From: Novosphingobium sp. FKTRR1
GTDB lineage: Bacteria; Pseudomonadota; Alphaproteobacteria; Sphingomonadales; Sphingomonadaceae
DNA length: 64,000 bases
Assembly (NCBI RefSeq): GCF_020404405.1
Contig: NZ_JAIZDA010000019.1
Coordinates: 16,596-80,595 of the forward strand
Reading direction: 5' to 3'
Shown: positions 34,882-43,285 of the stretch, piece after piece
Position numbering within the stretch: position 1 is the stretch's first letter
Layout of the letters: every line of letters starts with the position of its first letter
Notes under the pieces: model-generated
What the model saw: the letters and a program-made list of their open reading frames with translations, nothing else
The model's database searches: none
Told to the model about the DNA's origin: nothing
Program-made: the position numbers and the translations under genes

Positions 34882-35490
34882 TCAGCGCTTGTGACGACGG
34901 GCGGCGATAAGTTCCGTCATCGCTTCGCTGACGTCGCGTCCCGTCGCGACAGCACGCTTCTTGCCTTCGTTCCACATCGTCAGATCGGCATGGCCCTTGG
35001 CCGAATGACGATTCCACTCAGGATCGGTCGGGTAGGTGATCTCCAGACGGATGCCGTTGGGATCGCGGAAATAGATGCTGTAGATCAATCCGCCGTGGTC
35101 AGTAGGGCCGACGACGTCTATCCCCTTGTCCGTGAGCCATTGATGCCACTGATCGACCTCATCCCGCGTCTCCGCCTGCAGGGCAATATGATCGAATATG
35201 TCATAGGCGGGGTGAGATACGTCAGGACGCGGCGGAAGACCGGGCGCCTCGAAGAAGGCGATCGTCGATCCATCCTTCATCCGGAAGAAAATGTGAAAAT
35301 ACGGGAAAGGATCGCCGGTCGAGGGAATCGTGTCGTCAATTACGGTGCTGGCCAGTTCCATGCCCATCACGTTCATGTAGAAGTTGGCCGTTGCCTCGAC
35401 ATCATGGGTCACCCAGGCTGCATGGTTAAGCATGAGCGGAGTGAGCCGTACCATCGAGTCCGCAACCACCGTATCGGCAGTCATAACCAT
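34882..35490 (-). CDS. VOC-family (glyoxalase/extradiol dioxygenase fold) protein
   Basis: A 202-residue single-module VOC protein; GAGAGG lies seven bases before the ATG at 35490. Likely metal ligands are H23 (LNHAAWVTHD), H101 (FDHIALQ) and E150 (GIRLEITYP), the H-H-E pattern of glyoxalase-type and extradiol enzymes. The C-terminal 45 residues are charged and specific to this protein. It could be a ring-cleaving dioxygenase, an isomerase or an epimerase; one module is shorter than most catechol extradiol enzymes, which have two. The palindrome lies 57 bases upstream, so it forms a separate unit of the regulon. Confidence 0.82.
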   Translation of the reverse strand: MVMTADTVVADSMVRLTPLMLNHAAWVTHDVEATANFYMNVMGMELASTVIDDTIPSTGDPFPYFHIFFRMKDGSTIAFFEAPGLPPRPDVSHPAYDIFDHIALQAETRDEVDQWHQWLTDKGIDVVGPTDHGGLIYSIYFRDPNGIRLEITYPTDPEWNRHSAKGHADLTMWNEGKKRAVATGRDVSEAMTELIAARRHKR

Positions 35491-35547
35491 GCGAAATCCT
35501 CTCTGAATGGGAATAGCCCCTTAGTACCAAACTGCTCCGCTAGCCGC

Positions 35548-35570
35548 TGTCCCCAATTTGCGGGACTAAC
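35548..35570. promoter_or_regulatory. Palindromic operator candidate, copy 5
   Basis: GTCCC-N8-GGGAC, perfect in both halves, followed by TAAC. It is 57 bases upstream of the VOC start codon and overlaps the last codons of leuD by five bases (35566-35570). Confidence 0.66.
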
Positions 35571-36201
35571 ACGCGAGCCCCCCGTTGAGAACGATCGCAG
35601 GTATCGACTCGCCTGAGCTGTTCCGCAGCCTCCACTCTTCAATCTGATCCCAGTGGTGCAGCGTTTCGCCTATCTCATCTCTCCCCTTCAGAAGCGCCGC
35701 CTTACGGCCTTCGTCGATATCGAAGGTGAAAGCATGGCCCAACGCGCACTCTATCCGCTGGCGAACCAGGTCGATCTTTACGAAGGCGGTGGTGGAGCTA
35801 CCGACCAAAACCTGAAGGAATTCATGGTCCTCGGGATCAAGGACGATCGGCAGGATACCGTTCTTGAAGCAGTTATTGTAAAAGATGTCCGCAAAGCTTT
35901 TTGCGATGATCGCGCTGATGCCGAAATCGATTAGTGCCCAAGGCGCATGCTCTCGACTTGAGCCGCAGCCGAAATTGCTACCTGCAACCAAAATGCCGGC
36001 CTTTCGCCAAGGATCCTGATTGAGAATAAATGCCGGATTTTCAGCACCATCGCCACGATACCGCATCCGCGCGAACAGTGCGCCTCCAAGGCCGGCTCGG
36101 CTGACCGTCTTGAGAAATTCGCCCGGCAGAATCTTGTCGGTATCGATGTTGTCCAGCGGCAGGGGCGCGGCGATTGCCTCGAGATCAGTGAATTTCCGCA
36201 T
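35566..36201 (-). CDS. leuD: 3-isopropylmalate dehydratase-type small subunit (LeuD-like)
   Basis: A 211-residue LeuD-type swivel domain with LDNIDTDKILPGEFLKTV at the start and the substrate-loop motif GSNFGCGSSREHAPWALIDFG. The ATG at 36201 overlaps the leuC stop (TGATG). With LeuC it makes a [4Fe-4S] hydro-lyase that isomerises 2- and 3-hydroxy dicarboxylates through an alkene. In this catabolic setting it is more likely to act on a C5-C7 branched dicarboxylate of the degradation route than in leucine biosynthesis, because leuA and leuB are absent and an HMG-CoA-lyase-like gene and a CaiB gene are coupled to it. Confidence 0.9.
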   Translation of the reverse strand: MRKFTDLEAIAAPLPLDNIDTDKILPGEFLKTVSRAGLGGALFARMRYRGDGAENPAFILNQDPWRKAGILVAGSNFGCGSSREHAPWALIDFGISAIIAKSFADIFYNNCFKNGILPIVLDPEDHEFLQVLVGSSTTAFVKIDLVRQRIECALGHAFTFDIDEGRKAALLKGRDEIGETLHHWDQIEEWRLRNSSGESIPAIVLNGGLAC

Positions 36202-37607
36202 CACGAATAGGTCCTGACATCGACAATCGCGCCGGCGACCGCCGCCGCTGCCGCCATAGCCGGCGACATAAGGTGAGTCCTACCGCCAGGCCCCTGACGT
36301 CCCTCGAAATTGCGATTGGAAGTCGAGGCGCAGCGTTGTCCGGGCGACAAGCGATCCGGGTTCATGCCCAGGCACATCGAACAGCCCGCTTCCCGCCATT
36401 CAAATCCGGCATTGCGGAATATGTCGGCAAGACCTTCCTCTTCTGCTTGACGCTTCACACTGCCTGAACCGGGCACAACGAGCGCACGTACACCGTTAGC
36501 AACATGACGACCCGCAGCAATCGCTGCGGCACTACGTAAGTCCTCGATCCGGCCATTCGTGCAGCTGCCGATGAAGACGACATCAATCGGCACACCCATG
36601 ATCGCTTGCCCCTGCCGCAGGCCCATATAATCCAGCATGGCGCGCGCCTGATCCTGACGCTGAGAAGGCAAGGCCTCCACCAGGGGTATCGTCTCGTCGA
36701 CGCGGATCACCGCTTCCGGACTGGTTCCCCATGTCACCATCGGAACGACCTCCCTGGCATCCACGACGATCTCGCGGTCAAATTTCGCCCCAGGATCAGA
36801 ACATAGGCAGCGCCAGCGATCGATCGCCCGCTCGTAAGCCGCCCCCGTCGGACCACCGGGCCTGTCTTTCAGATAAGCAAAAGTCTTGCTGTCTGGGGCA
36901 ATCAGACCCGCACGCGCGCCGGCCTCGATCGACATGTTGCAGACCGTCATCCTTCCCGCCATGTCGAGATCCGTGATCGCCTCGCCGGCATATTCGATGA
37001 CATGACCGTTTCCACCGGCGGTCCCCAGCTTCCCGATGATATGAAGGATCAGATCCTTCGCTGTTACACCGGTCGGAAGAGTCTTCTCGACCTGCACGCG
37101 TAGCGTGCGTGCCGGCTTTTGCCGCAAGGTCTGGGTTGCAAGGACATGCTCTACCTCCGACGTCCCGATGCCGAAGGCCAAGGCGCCAAAGGCGCCATGG
37201 GTTGAGGTGTGACTATCCCCGCAGACGATCGTCATTCCGGGAAGCGTCAGGCCGAGTTCCGGGCCAATGACATGCACGATGCCCTGCGCCTCGCTGCGCA
37301 GAGGAACATAGGGAACCCCGAATTCAGCCACGTTGCGTTCGAGGGTCTCGACCTGGATTCTGCTGTCGGCATCGCTGATCGGCCGATCACGATCTTCCGT
37401 CGGAACATTATGATCTGCGACCGCGATCGTCAGCTCGGGGTGCGGTAGCCGTCTGCGCGCAATGCGCAACCCTTCGAACGCCTGCGGACTGGTGACCTCA
37501 TTCACCAGATGACGGTCGATCTGAAGAAGCCATGACCCATCATCGAGTTCGAGGATCGCGTGAGCATCCCAAATCTTCTCGAACAGCGTGCGTGGCTTGC
37601 CCGTCAT
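36201..37607 (-). CDS. leuC: 3-isopropylmalate dehydratase-type large subunit (LeuC-like)
   Basis: A 468-residue aconitase-superfamily subunit. The N-terminus [12 protein letters not shown] and the stretch [20 protein letters not shown] are typical of LeuC. The [4Fe-4S] ligands are Cys in IGSCTNGR and the pair in [11 protein letters not shown]. The ATG at 37607 overlaps the HMG-CoA-lyase-like stop (ATGA). Methylated C5 substrates (citramalate, citraconate, methylmalate) are known for LeuCD in some archaea, which would connect well with the CoA-transferase and lyase genes here. That substrate is an inference from context. Confidence 0.93.
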   Translation of the reverse strand: MTGKPRTLFEKIWDAHAILELDDGSWLLQIDRHLVNEVTSPQAFEGLRIARRRLPHPELTIAVADHNVPTEDRDRPISDADSRIQVETLERNVAEFGVPYVPLRSEAQGIVHVIGPELGLTLPGMTIVCGDSHTSTHGAFGALAFGIGTSEVEHVLATQTLRQKPARTLRVQVEKTLPTGVTAKDLILHIIGKLGTAGGNGHVIEYAGEAITDLDMAGRMTVCNMSIEAGARAGLIAPDSKTFAYLKDRPGGPTGAAYERAIDRWRCLCSDPGAKFDREIVVDAREVVPMVTWGTSPEAVIRVDETIPLVEALPSQRQDQARAMLDYMGLRQGQAIMGVPIDVVFIGSCTNGRIEDLRSAAAIAAGRHVANGVRALVVPGSGSVKRQAEEEGLADIFRNAGFEWREAGCSMCLGMNPDRLSPGQRCASTSNRNFEGRQGPGGRTHLMSPAMAAAAAVAGAIVDVRTYS

Positions 37608-38524
37608 GCCGTCTCCTCCCGCCGCGCTTGCGCGGTCAACGCATCTCGAACCCGCCCTCCCACACACGCGCCAGGCAGCGTTGCGGCGCTGCCTGCTGCC
37701 TCCAGCAGCCGGGAAAGATCGATCCCTGTAGAGATGCCCATCTTGCCGAAGGTCCAGACCAAATCCTCGGTCGCGACATTTCCCGTAGCGCCCGGGGCGA
37801 ACGGACAACCGCCAAGGCCGCCAAAGGATGAGTCGATCACAGCCACACCGGCATTAAAGGCGGCGAGCGCGTTTGCGACGCCGAGGCCATAGGTATCATG
37901 ACCATGAAAAGCCCATTGACGGATTTGTGGGAAGTGTTGCCTTGCCACCTGAAACAGATCGCCGACCTTGTCGGGGGTGATGCGACCGGTAGTATCGCAC
38001 AGGCAGAATTCGGCCCCGGCTGACACCGCAGCGAGAGCCTCGATAAGATCCAGGGTCGCTACCGGATTGACGGGACCGTCGAATGGGCAATCGAACGATG
38101 TCGCGAGGTTCAGACGAATTCGCGTGCCTTCAGGAAGCAGTGCCACGATGGCGCGAAAATCCTCTACCGACTCTCGCGGCGTCCTTAGCACGTTGCTTCG
38201 ATTATGCTTGGGGGAGACAGAAAGAACAAAGGCAAGATGCCGTGCGTCCGCCGCAAGCGCGCGTTCGGCCTGGCGCTGACTTGGTACGAGGACTTGTACG
38301 TCCAGCCCAGGCTTGGTCGCACAATAGGCCAGCAATTCAGGCGCATCCGCCATTTGTGGGACCGCCCGTGGGCTGACAAACGCCGTCGCTTCCATTCGCC
38401 GAATCCCGGCATCGTAAAGCAGGTCGATCAAGCCCGCCTTCTGCTCGGTCGGAATGAACTGGTTGATCGGCTGGAAGCCATCCCTGGGTCCGACCTCTAC
38501 GATCGATACAGACGCGGCGCTCAT
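37604..38524 (-). CDS. HMG-CoA-lyase-family protein
   Basis: A 306-residue TIM-barrel lyase. The N-terminal strand [10 protein letters not shown] carries the metal-binding Arg-Asp, and the metal-binding histidines are in [15 protein letters not shown]. The glycine-rich loop with the catalytic Cys is [21 protein letters not shown], as in HMG-CoA lyase. It cleaves 3-hydroxy-3-methylacyl-CoA compounds to acetyl-CoA and an oxo acid. Because it is coupled to a CaiB CoA-transferase (ATGA, 38521-38524) and to LeuCD, a citramalyl-CoA-type substrate is as likely as HMG-CoA. Confidence 0.88.
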   Translation of the reverse strand: MSAASVSIVEVGPRDGFQPINQFIPTEQKAGLIDLLYDAGIRRMEATAFVSPRAVPQMADAPELLAYCATKPGLDVQVLVPSQRQAERALAADARHLAFVLSVSPKHNRSNVLRTPRESVEDFRAIVALLPEGTRIRLNLATSFDCPFDGPVNPVATLDLIEALAAVSAGAEFCLCDTTGRITPDKVGDLFQVARQHFPQIRQWAFHGHDTYGLGVANALAAFNAGVAVIDSSFGGLGGCPFAPGATGNVATEDLVWTFGKMGISTGIDLSRLLEAAGSAATLPGACVGGRVRDALTAQARREETA

Positions 38525-39753
38525 TTCAACACTCCAGCACGCTCGAGTTCGAGAAGGCGGGACTCATCATAGCCGAGCAATTCCCTTGCAATGGAACGGC
38601 TATCGGCGCCGATGTCGGGCCCGGTGTTGCGCACCTGGCCGGCACCGTCCGGGAAATGGGGCACGATACCCGGATGAAGGACGGTGCCGAGCAGGGGATC
38701 GTTGACTTCGCGTACCATACCGCGTGCACGATATTGAGGGTCGCGCGCAATATCCTCGGCCGTGTATACTTTCGAAGCGGGGATATCCGCATCGGCAAGC
38801 ATCTTCGAGAGAGCCTCCGCGGGATGACAACGGCTCCAATGCTCTATCAACGCATCAAGCTCGCGCGCGTATTGAACGCGCTGGGCGTTCCCTTGGAAGC
38901 GCGGATCGTCAAGCAGGTCAGTTCGGGCCATGAGACCGAGCAATTTGACGAAAAGCGGCTCAGAGTTGGCGGCTATAAGAATCCACTGCCCATCGGAGGT
39001 CGGATAGGCATTTGACGGGGCGGCAGTGGCAATTGCTCCTCCCGTCGGCTGCTTGACTTTGCCCAACGCACCGAACTCGGGAAGCATGCCTTCCATCAGG
39101 CTGAGCACACTCTCTGTCAGAGCGACGTCGACAGTCTGGAAGCGCAGATTGGAGCCAAATCTCTCCCTGCGCCAAAGGGCCGAGACGATGCCGAAGGCGG
39201 CGTACAATCCCGCCAACGAATCTCCGACACTGACGCCTACGCGGACAGGAGGAAGATCGTAGGTCCCCGGCGGATGGTTGGTCAGGTGCCGGATGCCTCC
39301 AATCGCCTCACCGATCACACCAAAGGCGGCCTGATTACGTCCCGGTCCACTTTGGCCATAGCCCGAGATATGGGCGACGATCAGGTTCGGCTGTCGCTGT
39401 CGCAGCACTTCTGGCGCCAGTCCCATCTTGGCGAGCTGGCCCGGACGAAAATTCTCCACCACGACGTCGCAATGCTCGACGAGGTCGAGCAGGACATCCC
39501 GGCCCGCCGGCGCTTTGAGGTCGAGCGCGACGCTGCGTTTGTTGCGTCCGTGAACCGACCACCATAAGGAACGTCCGTCCACCTGGGCGCCCCATTGCCG
39601 CACGGGATCACCTTGAGGCGGCTCGATCTTGATGATTTCGGCGCCCAGATCCCCAAGCAAGCGCGTACAGAAAGGCGCGGCTACGAAATGGCCGATTTCC
39701 AGCACTCGGATGCCCGACAGCACGCCACCCGCGCCCTCCTGCTCATAACTCAT
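38521..39753 (-). CDS. CaiB/BaiF-type (class III) CoA-transferase
   Basis: The 410-residue protein starts with the family pattern LSGIRVLEIGHFVAAPFCTR and LGDLGAEIIKIEPP. The catalytic Asp lies in GVSVGDSLAGLYAAFG, matching Asp169 of formyl-CoA transferase. Its relatives include succinyl-CoA:citramalate and succinyl-CoA:hydroxymethylglutarate CoA-transferases. It most likely activates the hydroxy dicarboxylate made by LeuCD before cleavage by the neighbouring lyase. Both ends overlap neighbours by ATGA, so SnoaL, CaiB, lyase and LeuC are translated in one coupled series. Confidence 0.92.
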   Translation of the reverse strand: MSYEQEGAGGVLSGIRVLEIGHFVAAPFCTRLLGDLGAEIIKIEPPQGDPVRQWGAQVDGRSLWWSVHGRNKRSVALDLKAPAGRDVLLDLVEHCDVVVENFRPGQLAKMGLAPEVLRQRQPNLIVAHISGYGQSGPGRNQAAFGVIGEAIGGIRHLTNHPPGTYDLPPVRVGVSVGDSLAGLYAAFGIVSALWRRERFGSNLRFQTVDVALTESVLSLMEGMLPEFGALGKVKQPTGGAIATAAPSNAYPTSDGQWILIAANSEPLFVKLLGLMARTDLLDDPRFQGNAQRVQYARELDALIEHWSRCHPAEALSKMLADADIPASKVYTAEDIARDPQYRARGMVREVNDPLLGTVLHPGIVPHFPDGAGQVRNTGPDIGADSRSIARELLGYDESRLLELERAGVLK

Positions 39754-40388
39754 GCGTCCACCACGTCTTTCGCGGCGCCGCTCAACTGCTTGTAGTTGCT
39801 CACCCGCGCCGGATCGACGTTGAGGGGCCGCCGATAAGAGGGGTCGAGTTCGTTGCGGCTAGGCTGCGGGGCAGTTTCAGCCACCTTGAACTCGAACGGT
39901 TGCAGGCAGTCGTAATTCGGACCGCCCTCAGCCGTTTTCGAGCCTTCGATCGTGTTGATAGAGGGCGCAACCCAGTCAACGATATATTCGCGGGCAACGA
40001 TGCCCCATTTGCCATCCCGTTTTTCCATGCGATCAATGTAACGACCGCCAATGGCGCTGAACGGGGCGCCAGTCTTGTTCATTCCGGAATAGGACAGGTA
40101 GGTCTCGCAATGAGCGACGTCGCCGTCGATCCAGGCGAGGTGATTACCGATCATATGCTGGGTCGCACTATGGTTTTCCGAGTGCATCTTGCTAACCCAG
40201 GTCCAGAACTCATCCGGCGATCCCACAAACATACTGTGATCGTCGATCGCATCCTCATGATAGGCCGACAGCACCATCTCCTTATCGAGGCGGTCGACGC
40301 CTCGGCAGTAGCGGTTCACGACATCCAGGATCTCCTGCCGATCCATAAGATAGGTCAGCTTCTCCTGCATCTCTTCAAGCGTCATCAT
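39750..40388 (-). CDS. SnoaL-like (NTF2-fold) protein, possible dehydratase
   Basis: A 212-residue SnoaL_4-type protein. Its middle resembles LinA and bile-acid dehydratase BaiE: GVDRLD with Asp32, His78 in TQHMIGNHL, and GGRYIDRMEKRDGKWGIVAREYIVDW. In LinA the Asp25-His73 pair is the catalytic dyad, and both seem to be kept. The product may therefore eliminate water or another group from an alicyclic ring. The C-terminal 40 residues are an extension. The start overlaps the Gfo/Idh stop, and the stop overlaps caiB. Confidence 0.8.
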   Translation of the reverse strand: MMTLEEMQEKLTYLMDRQEILDVVNRYCRGVDRLDKEMVLSAYHEDAIDDHSMFVGSPDEFWTWVSKMHSENHSATQHMIGNHLAWIDGDVAHCETYLSYSGMNKTGAPFSAIGGRYIDRMEKRDGKWGIVAREYIVDWVAPSINTIEGSKTAEGGPNYDCLQPFEFKVAETAPQPSRNELDPSYRRPLNVDPARVSNYKQLSGAAKDVVDA

Positions 40389-41494
40389 TGGCTGCTTCTC
40401 CGGTTCCAGTCTGCCGCACGTTCGATGCGATCGAGCAGACGGTGTGTTTGGACGGCGTCGGCAAAGGTGGGAGCGGTCGAGGAGCCCGTGGCGAGATCCT
40501 CGTGGACTGCGCGGTAGGCATGCGCGACCGCATCGGAATATCCCGACGGGTCGGTCCCAACGAGGCGGAATTCTGCCGGAACGGACAGGGGGCCTAGAGG
40601 TTCGCCGCCCCGGCGCCCCTGAATCCGCACATGGCCATATTGAAGGTGACCGGAGTCGCCTTCAACGATCAGATCACCTCCACGACCGTTGATCTCCCAG
40701 CGGAAACCGCATGTTGGGGCATCTCCTCCACGATACTGAAGCGCGACGATCGCGCCACCATCAAGGGTACCGCCAACGACAACCTGATCCGGAGCGGTCG
40801 CCTCGACTGTACCGTCGCCATCAATGAGTTCGACCGAGCGATGGCCCGTCGCCAAACTCGCATGCAGACGGGAGAAGTCGCCGAGAACCCAGGTAAACAC
40901 ATCGATCATATGACCGAAGGGGATGCTCAGCATCGTGGCGCCCGTGGTATAGTCGAGCACATAAGCCATGTTTGCCATGCTGGCACCGCCCCAAGGGAAG
41001 CCGCCCGAGCCGATGACATTGGACGAAATCACCTCGCCGACATAGCCTTGCCGGATCAGATCGCGCAGATATCGAAGGGCCGGTGCGCTCCTTCCCTGCA
41101 AGCCGGCGAATGCCGAAACGCCCCGCGCCTGCGCGCCGGCCGACATCGCGCAGGCCTCATCCACGCCCTTCCCGAGTGGCCATTCGCAATAGACGGCTTT
41201 GCCACGCCCGAGAGCGTGGGCGACCAACTCCGCATGGTGCGGCACCTTGACGGTAACAACCACCAGGTCCACTTCCGCTCTGGCGACGAGTTCGGCAGGG
41301 TCGGCGGTGGCAAAGCCGATGCCATAAGCCTCCCGGGCCGCCCTGGCGCTGTCCGGCGTCGATGCGGACAGCCCTTTGATAACAAACCGATCCGGCATGG
41401 CACGGAGCGCCTCGAGATGAGATGTAGCGGCCCAGCCCCCCTTGGCGCTCAATCCGACAATGCCGACGCCGAGCGGTGTGCTTGTTGCGGGCAT
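40385..41494 (-). CDS. Gfo/Idh/MocA-family oxidoreductase
   Basis: A 369-residue two-domain protein: an N-terminal NAD(P)-binding Rossmann part (VGIVGLSAKGGW, VDLVVVTVKVPHHAELV and the CEWPLGK motif, where the Lys is that of the EKP signature) and a C-terminal alpha/beta substrate domain. The family oxidises or reduces hydroxyls on sugars, inositols and also other cyclic alcohols. Here it follows a P450 directly (TAATG overlap) and precedes the SnoaL-like gene, so an alicyclic hydroxyl made by the P450 could be its target. The pattern has an insertion (GGFPWGGASMANMAY) that is common in fungal Gal80-like homologues. Confidence 0.88.
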   Translation of the reverse strand: MPATSTPLGVGIVGLSAKGGWAATSHLEALRAMPDRFVIKGLSASTPDSARAAREAYGIGFATADPAELVARAEVDLVVVTVKVPHHAELVAHALGRGKAVYCEWPLGKGVDEACAMSAGAQARGVSAFAGLQGRSAPALRYLRDLIRQGYVGEVISSNVIGSGGFPWGGASMANMAYVLDYTTGATMLSIPFGHMIDVFTWVLGDFSRLHASLATGHRSVELIDGDGTVEATAPDQVVVGGTLDGGAIVALQYRGGDAPTCGFRWEINGRGGDLIVEGDSGHLQYGHVRIQGRRGGEPLGPLSVPAEFRLVGTDPSGYSDAVAHAYRAVHEDLATGSSTAPTFADAVQTHRLLDRIERAADWNRRSSQ

Positions 41495-42750
41495 TAACCG
41501 GCAATCCGCAATCCGGGTGTGAAAGTCACGTTGAGGCTTTCCAGAGCATGGATCTGAAAGTGCTCCATGAACTTTGGCGCCGGATGCTTATCCGAGATTT
41601 GGATGTTCTGCAGTCGTTCCAGCAGCCGGGTTATCGCGACGCGCATTTCCATGCGCGCAAGCTGATTGCCGACACAGAAGTGGATGCCCCGGCCGAACGC
41701 GAGGTGGTTGCGAACGCCCTTGCGATCGATGTCGATCTTTTCCGGGCACTCCCATTTGGCCTTATCGTAATTCCCGGCGAGGTAGCTGACCTGAACCACG
41801 GATTCCTTCGGGATCGCTACGCCCTGCAGTTCGGTGTCCTGCGTCGTGTAGCGATATTGATGCGGGACGGGCGCATGTGCGCGCAGCATTTCCTCGATCA
41901 CTGCCGGGATCATTGTGGGATCGCCGAGCAGGCGCGCCTTCAACACCGGATCGCTCAGGATCATGTACATAGCACTTGTAATGCCGGTCGTCGTGGTCTC
42001 GTTGCCCGCGACAAGGATGAGCTGCGCGATCATCAAAAGCTGACCCATCGTCAGCTTTTCGCCATTGACCTCCGCATGGACGAGCCGGCTCAACATATTG
42101 TCGTTGGGCGCGGCTTCATACTCGCGCGCTCGGGCGGCGAGATAGTTCTGCATATCGATCATCCGATCGGTCAGCATGAGCTCGCGATCAGGAGGGCAAT
42201 TCGGATCATTGCGATCGACCCAGGCCGTCGACCAGACCTTGAACTGCTCATAATCTTCGCGCGCCACGCCGAGCTGATCGGAAATGATGTACATTGGCAG
42301 GTGGACGGCGAACCCTGATCCGAGATCGGTTTCGCCGTGCTCGATGAAGCCGTCGATCAGCTCATCCACCAGCTTTAGCGCGTAAGGCTCCAGCTTTTTG
42401 ACATAGCTGGGCGTAAAGACCTTATCGACCAGCGCGCGGTGCAAACCATGTTCCGGCGGATCGGCAAATGCGAGCACATGCTCCTCGGGCCAACCGCGTT
42501 CACGGTAGCGCTTCGCAACCTCCTCCGACACCGACGTCTGCCGGTTAATCATGATAGGCGTTTTGCTGGAAAAGATTTCCGGATGGCTGTTGACGTAGTG
42601 AATGTCGTCGTACCGGCTGACAATGTACATCCCGGTGCCGGGATCACGATAGACGGGGGCTTCTTCAAGCAGCCGATTAAGGAACGGGAAAGGGCAGCGC
42701 TGCACTTCGCCCGAGGCGTAGGTTCCCAGGTCGTCTTCCGTGATTTCCAT
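41494..42750 (-). CDS. Cytochrome P450 (P450 2)
   Basis: The ATG at 42750 has GGAG seven bases upstream; 418 residues. The haem loop is FGRGIHFCVGNQLAR with Cys359, the I-helix has the canonical VAGNETTTTG, and ExxR is EMLR. The HAPVPHQYRYT and LAFADPPEHGLHRAL stretches are typical of soluble bacterial P450s. Unlike P450 1 it has a normal acid-threonine pair. It has no ferredoxin gene of its own, so it may share the Rieske ferredoxin and diflavin reductase with P450 1. The palindrome lies 103 bases upstream. Confidence 0.94.
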   Translation of the reverse strand: MEITEDDLGTYASGEVQRCPFPFLNRLLEEAPVYRDPGTGMYIVSRYDDIHYVNSHPEIFSSKTPIMINRQTSVSEEVAKRYRERGWPEEHVLAFADPPEHGLHRALVDKVFTPSYVKKLEPYALKLVDELIDGFIEHGETDLGSGFAVHLPMYIISDQLGVAREDYEQFKVWSTAWVDRNDPNCPPDRELMLTDRMIDMQNYLAARAREYEAAPNDNMLSRLVHAEVNGEKLTMGQLLMIAQLILVAGNETTTTGITSAMYMILSDPVLKARLLGDPTMIPAVIEEMLRAHAPVPHQYRYTTQDTELQGVAIPKESVVQVSYLAGNYDKAKWECPEKIDIDRKGVRNHLAFGRGIHFCVGNQLARMEMRVAITRLLERLQNIQISDKHPAPKFMEHFQIHALESLNVTFTPGLRIAG

Positions 42751-42853
42751 ATTCCCGCTCCACTGCCCCCGGCTCCGACTCTCTTGCGAAGTCGCCCAAG
42801 GCGGCATTCAAAAGTTTGCTGGATTCGTGCTAGCAGACGAGCCGCCCGTGGCC

Positions 42854-42876
42854 TGTCACCGAGCACCGGGACAGCG
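42854..42876. promoter_or_regulatory. Palindromic operator candidate, copy 6
   Basis: GTCAC-N8-GGGAC in the gap between the HbpS-like stop and the P450 2 start, 103 bases before the start codon. It has the same half-site change (GTCAC) as copy 3, which also precedes a P450 gene. Confidence 0.65.
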
Positions 42877-42883
42877 GTGGCGA

Positions 42884-43285
42884 TCAGGCCGTAAGCACAT
42901 GCGCGCCGCTCAGTGCGATATGCTCATCCTGGTCTGGCAGTGCGCCGGATACGCCGATCGCGCCGACACAGTATCCGTCATGGTAAAGTGGTATGCCGCC
43001 ACGAAAAGGATGCAAGCCGGCGATCGCGATCATGGACGGCATAGCGCTGACGGCCTGCTCAAGTGACGCGGTGGACATATTCAACTCGACGGCCGTGCGC
43101 GCTTTGCCCTCAGCCACGCGCAGCGAAACGAGAGGCGCTCCCTCAAGCCGATCCAAGCGCAAAAGATGGCCGCCGTCATCGACGATGCAGATCGTTACCG
43201 CGAACCCATCCGCTAGCGCGACGATGCGCGCTGCTTCCATGATGCGATCGATCTCGGAAACGGCGAGGCATGGCTGTGAAATCAT
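42884..43285 (-). CDS. GlcG/HbpS-family (DUF336) small protein
   Basis: A 133-residue GlcG/HbpS-fold protein: VTICIVDDGGHLLRLDRLEGA and the C-terminal GGIPLYHDGYCVGAIGVSGA are the family patterns. Members bind haem or corrinoid-like ligands, or accompany diol dehydratases and catabolic operons with unknown roles. It is coupled to SDR 6 by ATGA (43282-43285) and is the last gene of the TonB-receptor unit. A scavenging or sensing role is possible, but nothing proves it. Confidence 0.82.
   Translation of the reverse strand: MISQPCLAVSEIDRIMEAARIVALADGFAVTICIVDDGGHLLRLDRLEGAPLVSLRVAEGKARTAVELNMSTASLEQAVSAMPSMIAIAGLHPFRGGIPLYHDGYCVGAIGVSGALPDQDEHIALSGAHVLTA

Noticed and set aside
35566..37607. 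LeuCD as part of a leucine biosynthesis operon
   Set aside because: No leuA or leuB is nearby; the genes are translationally coupled to an HMG-CoA-lyase-like gene and a CaiB gene.
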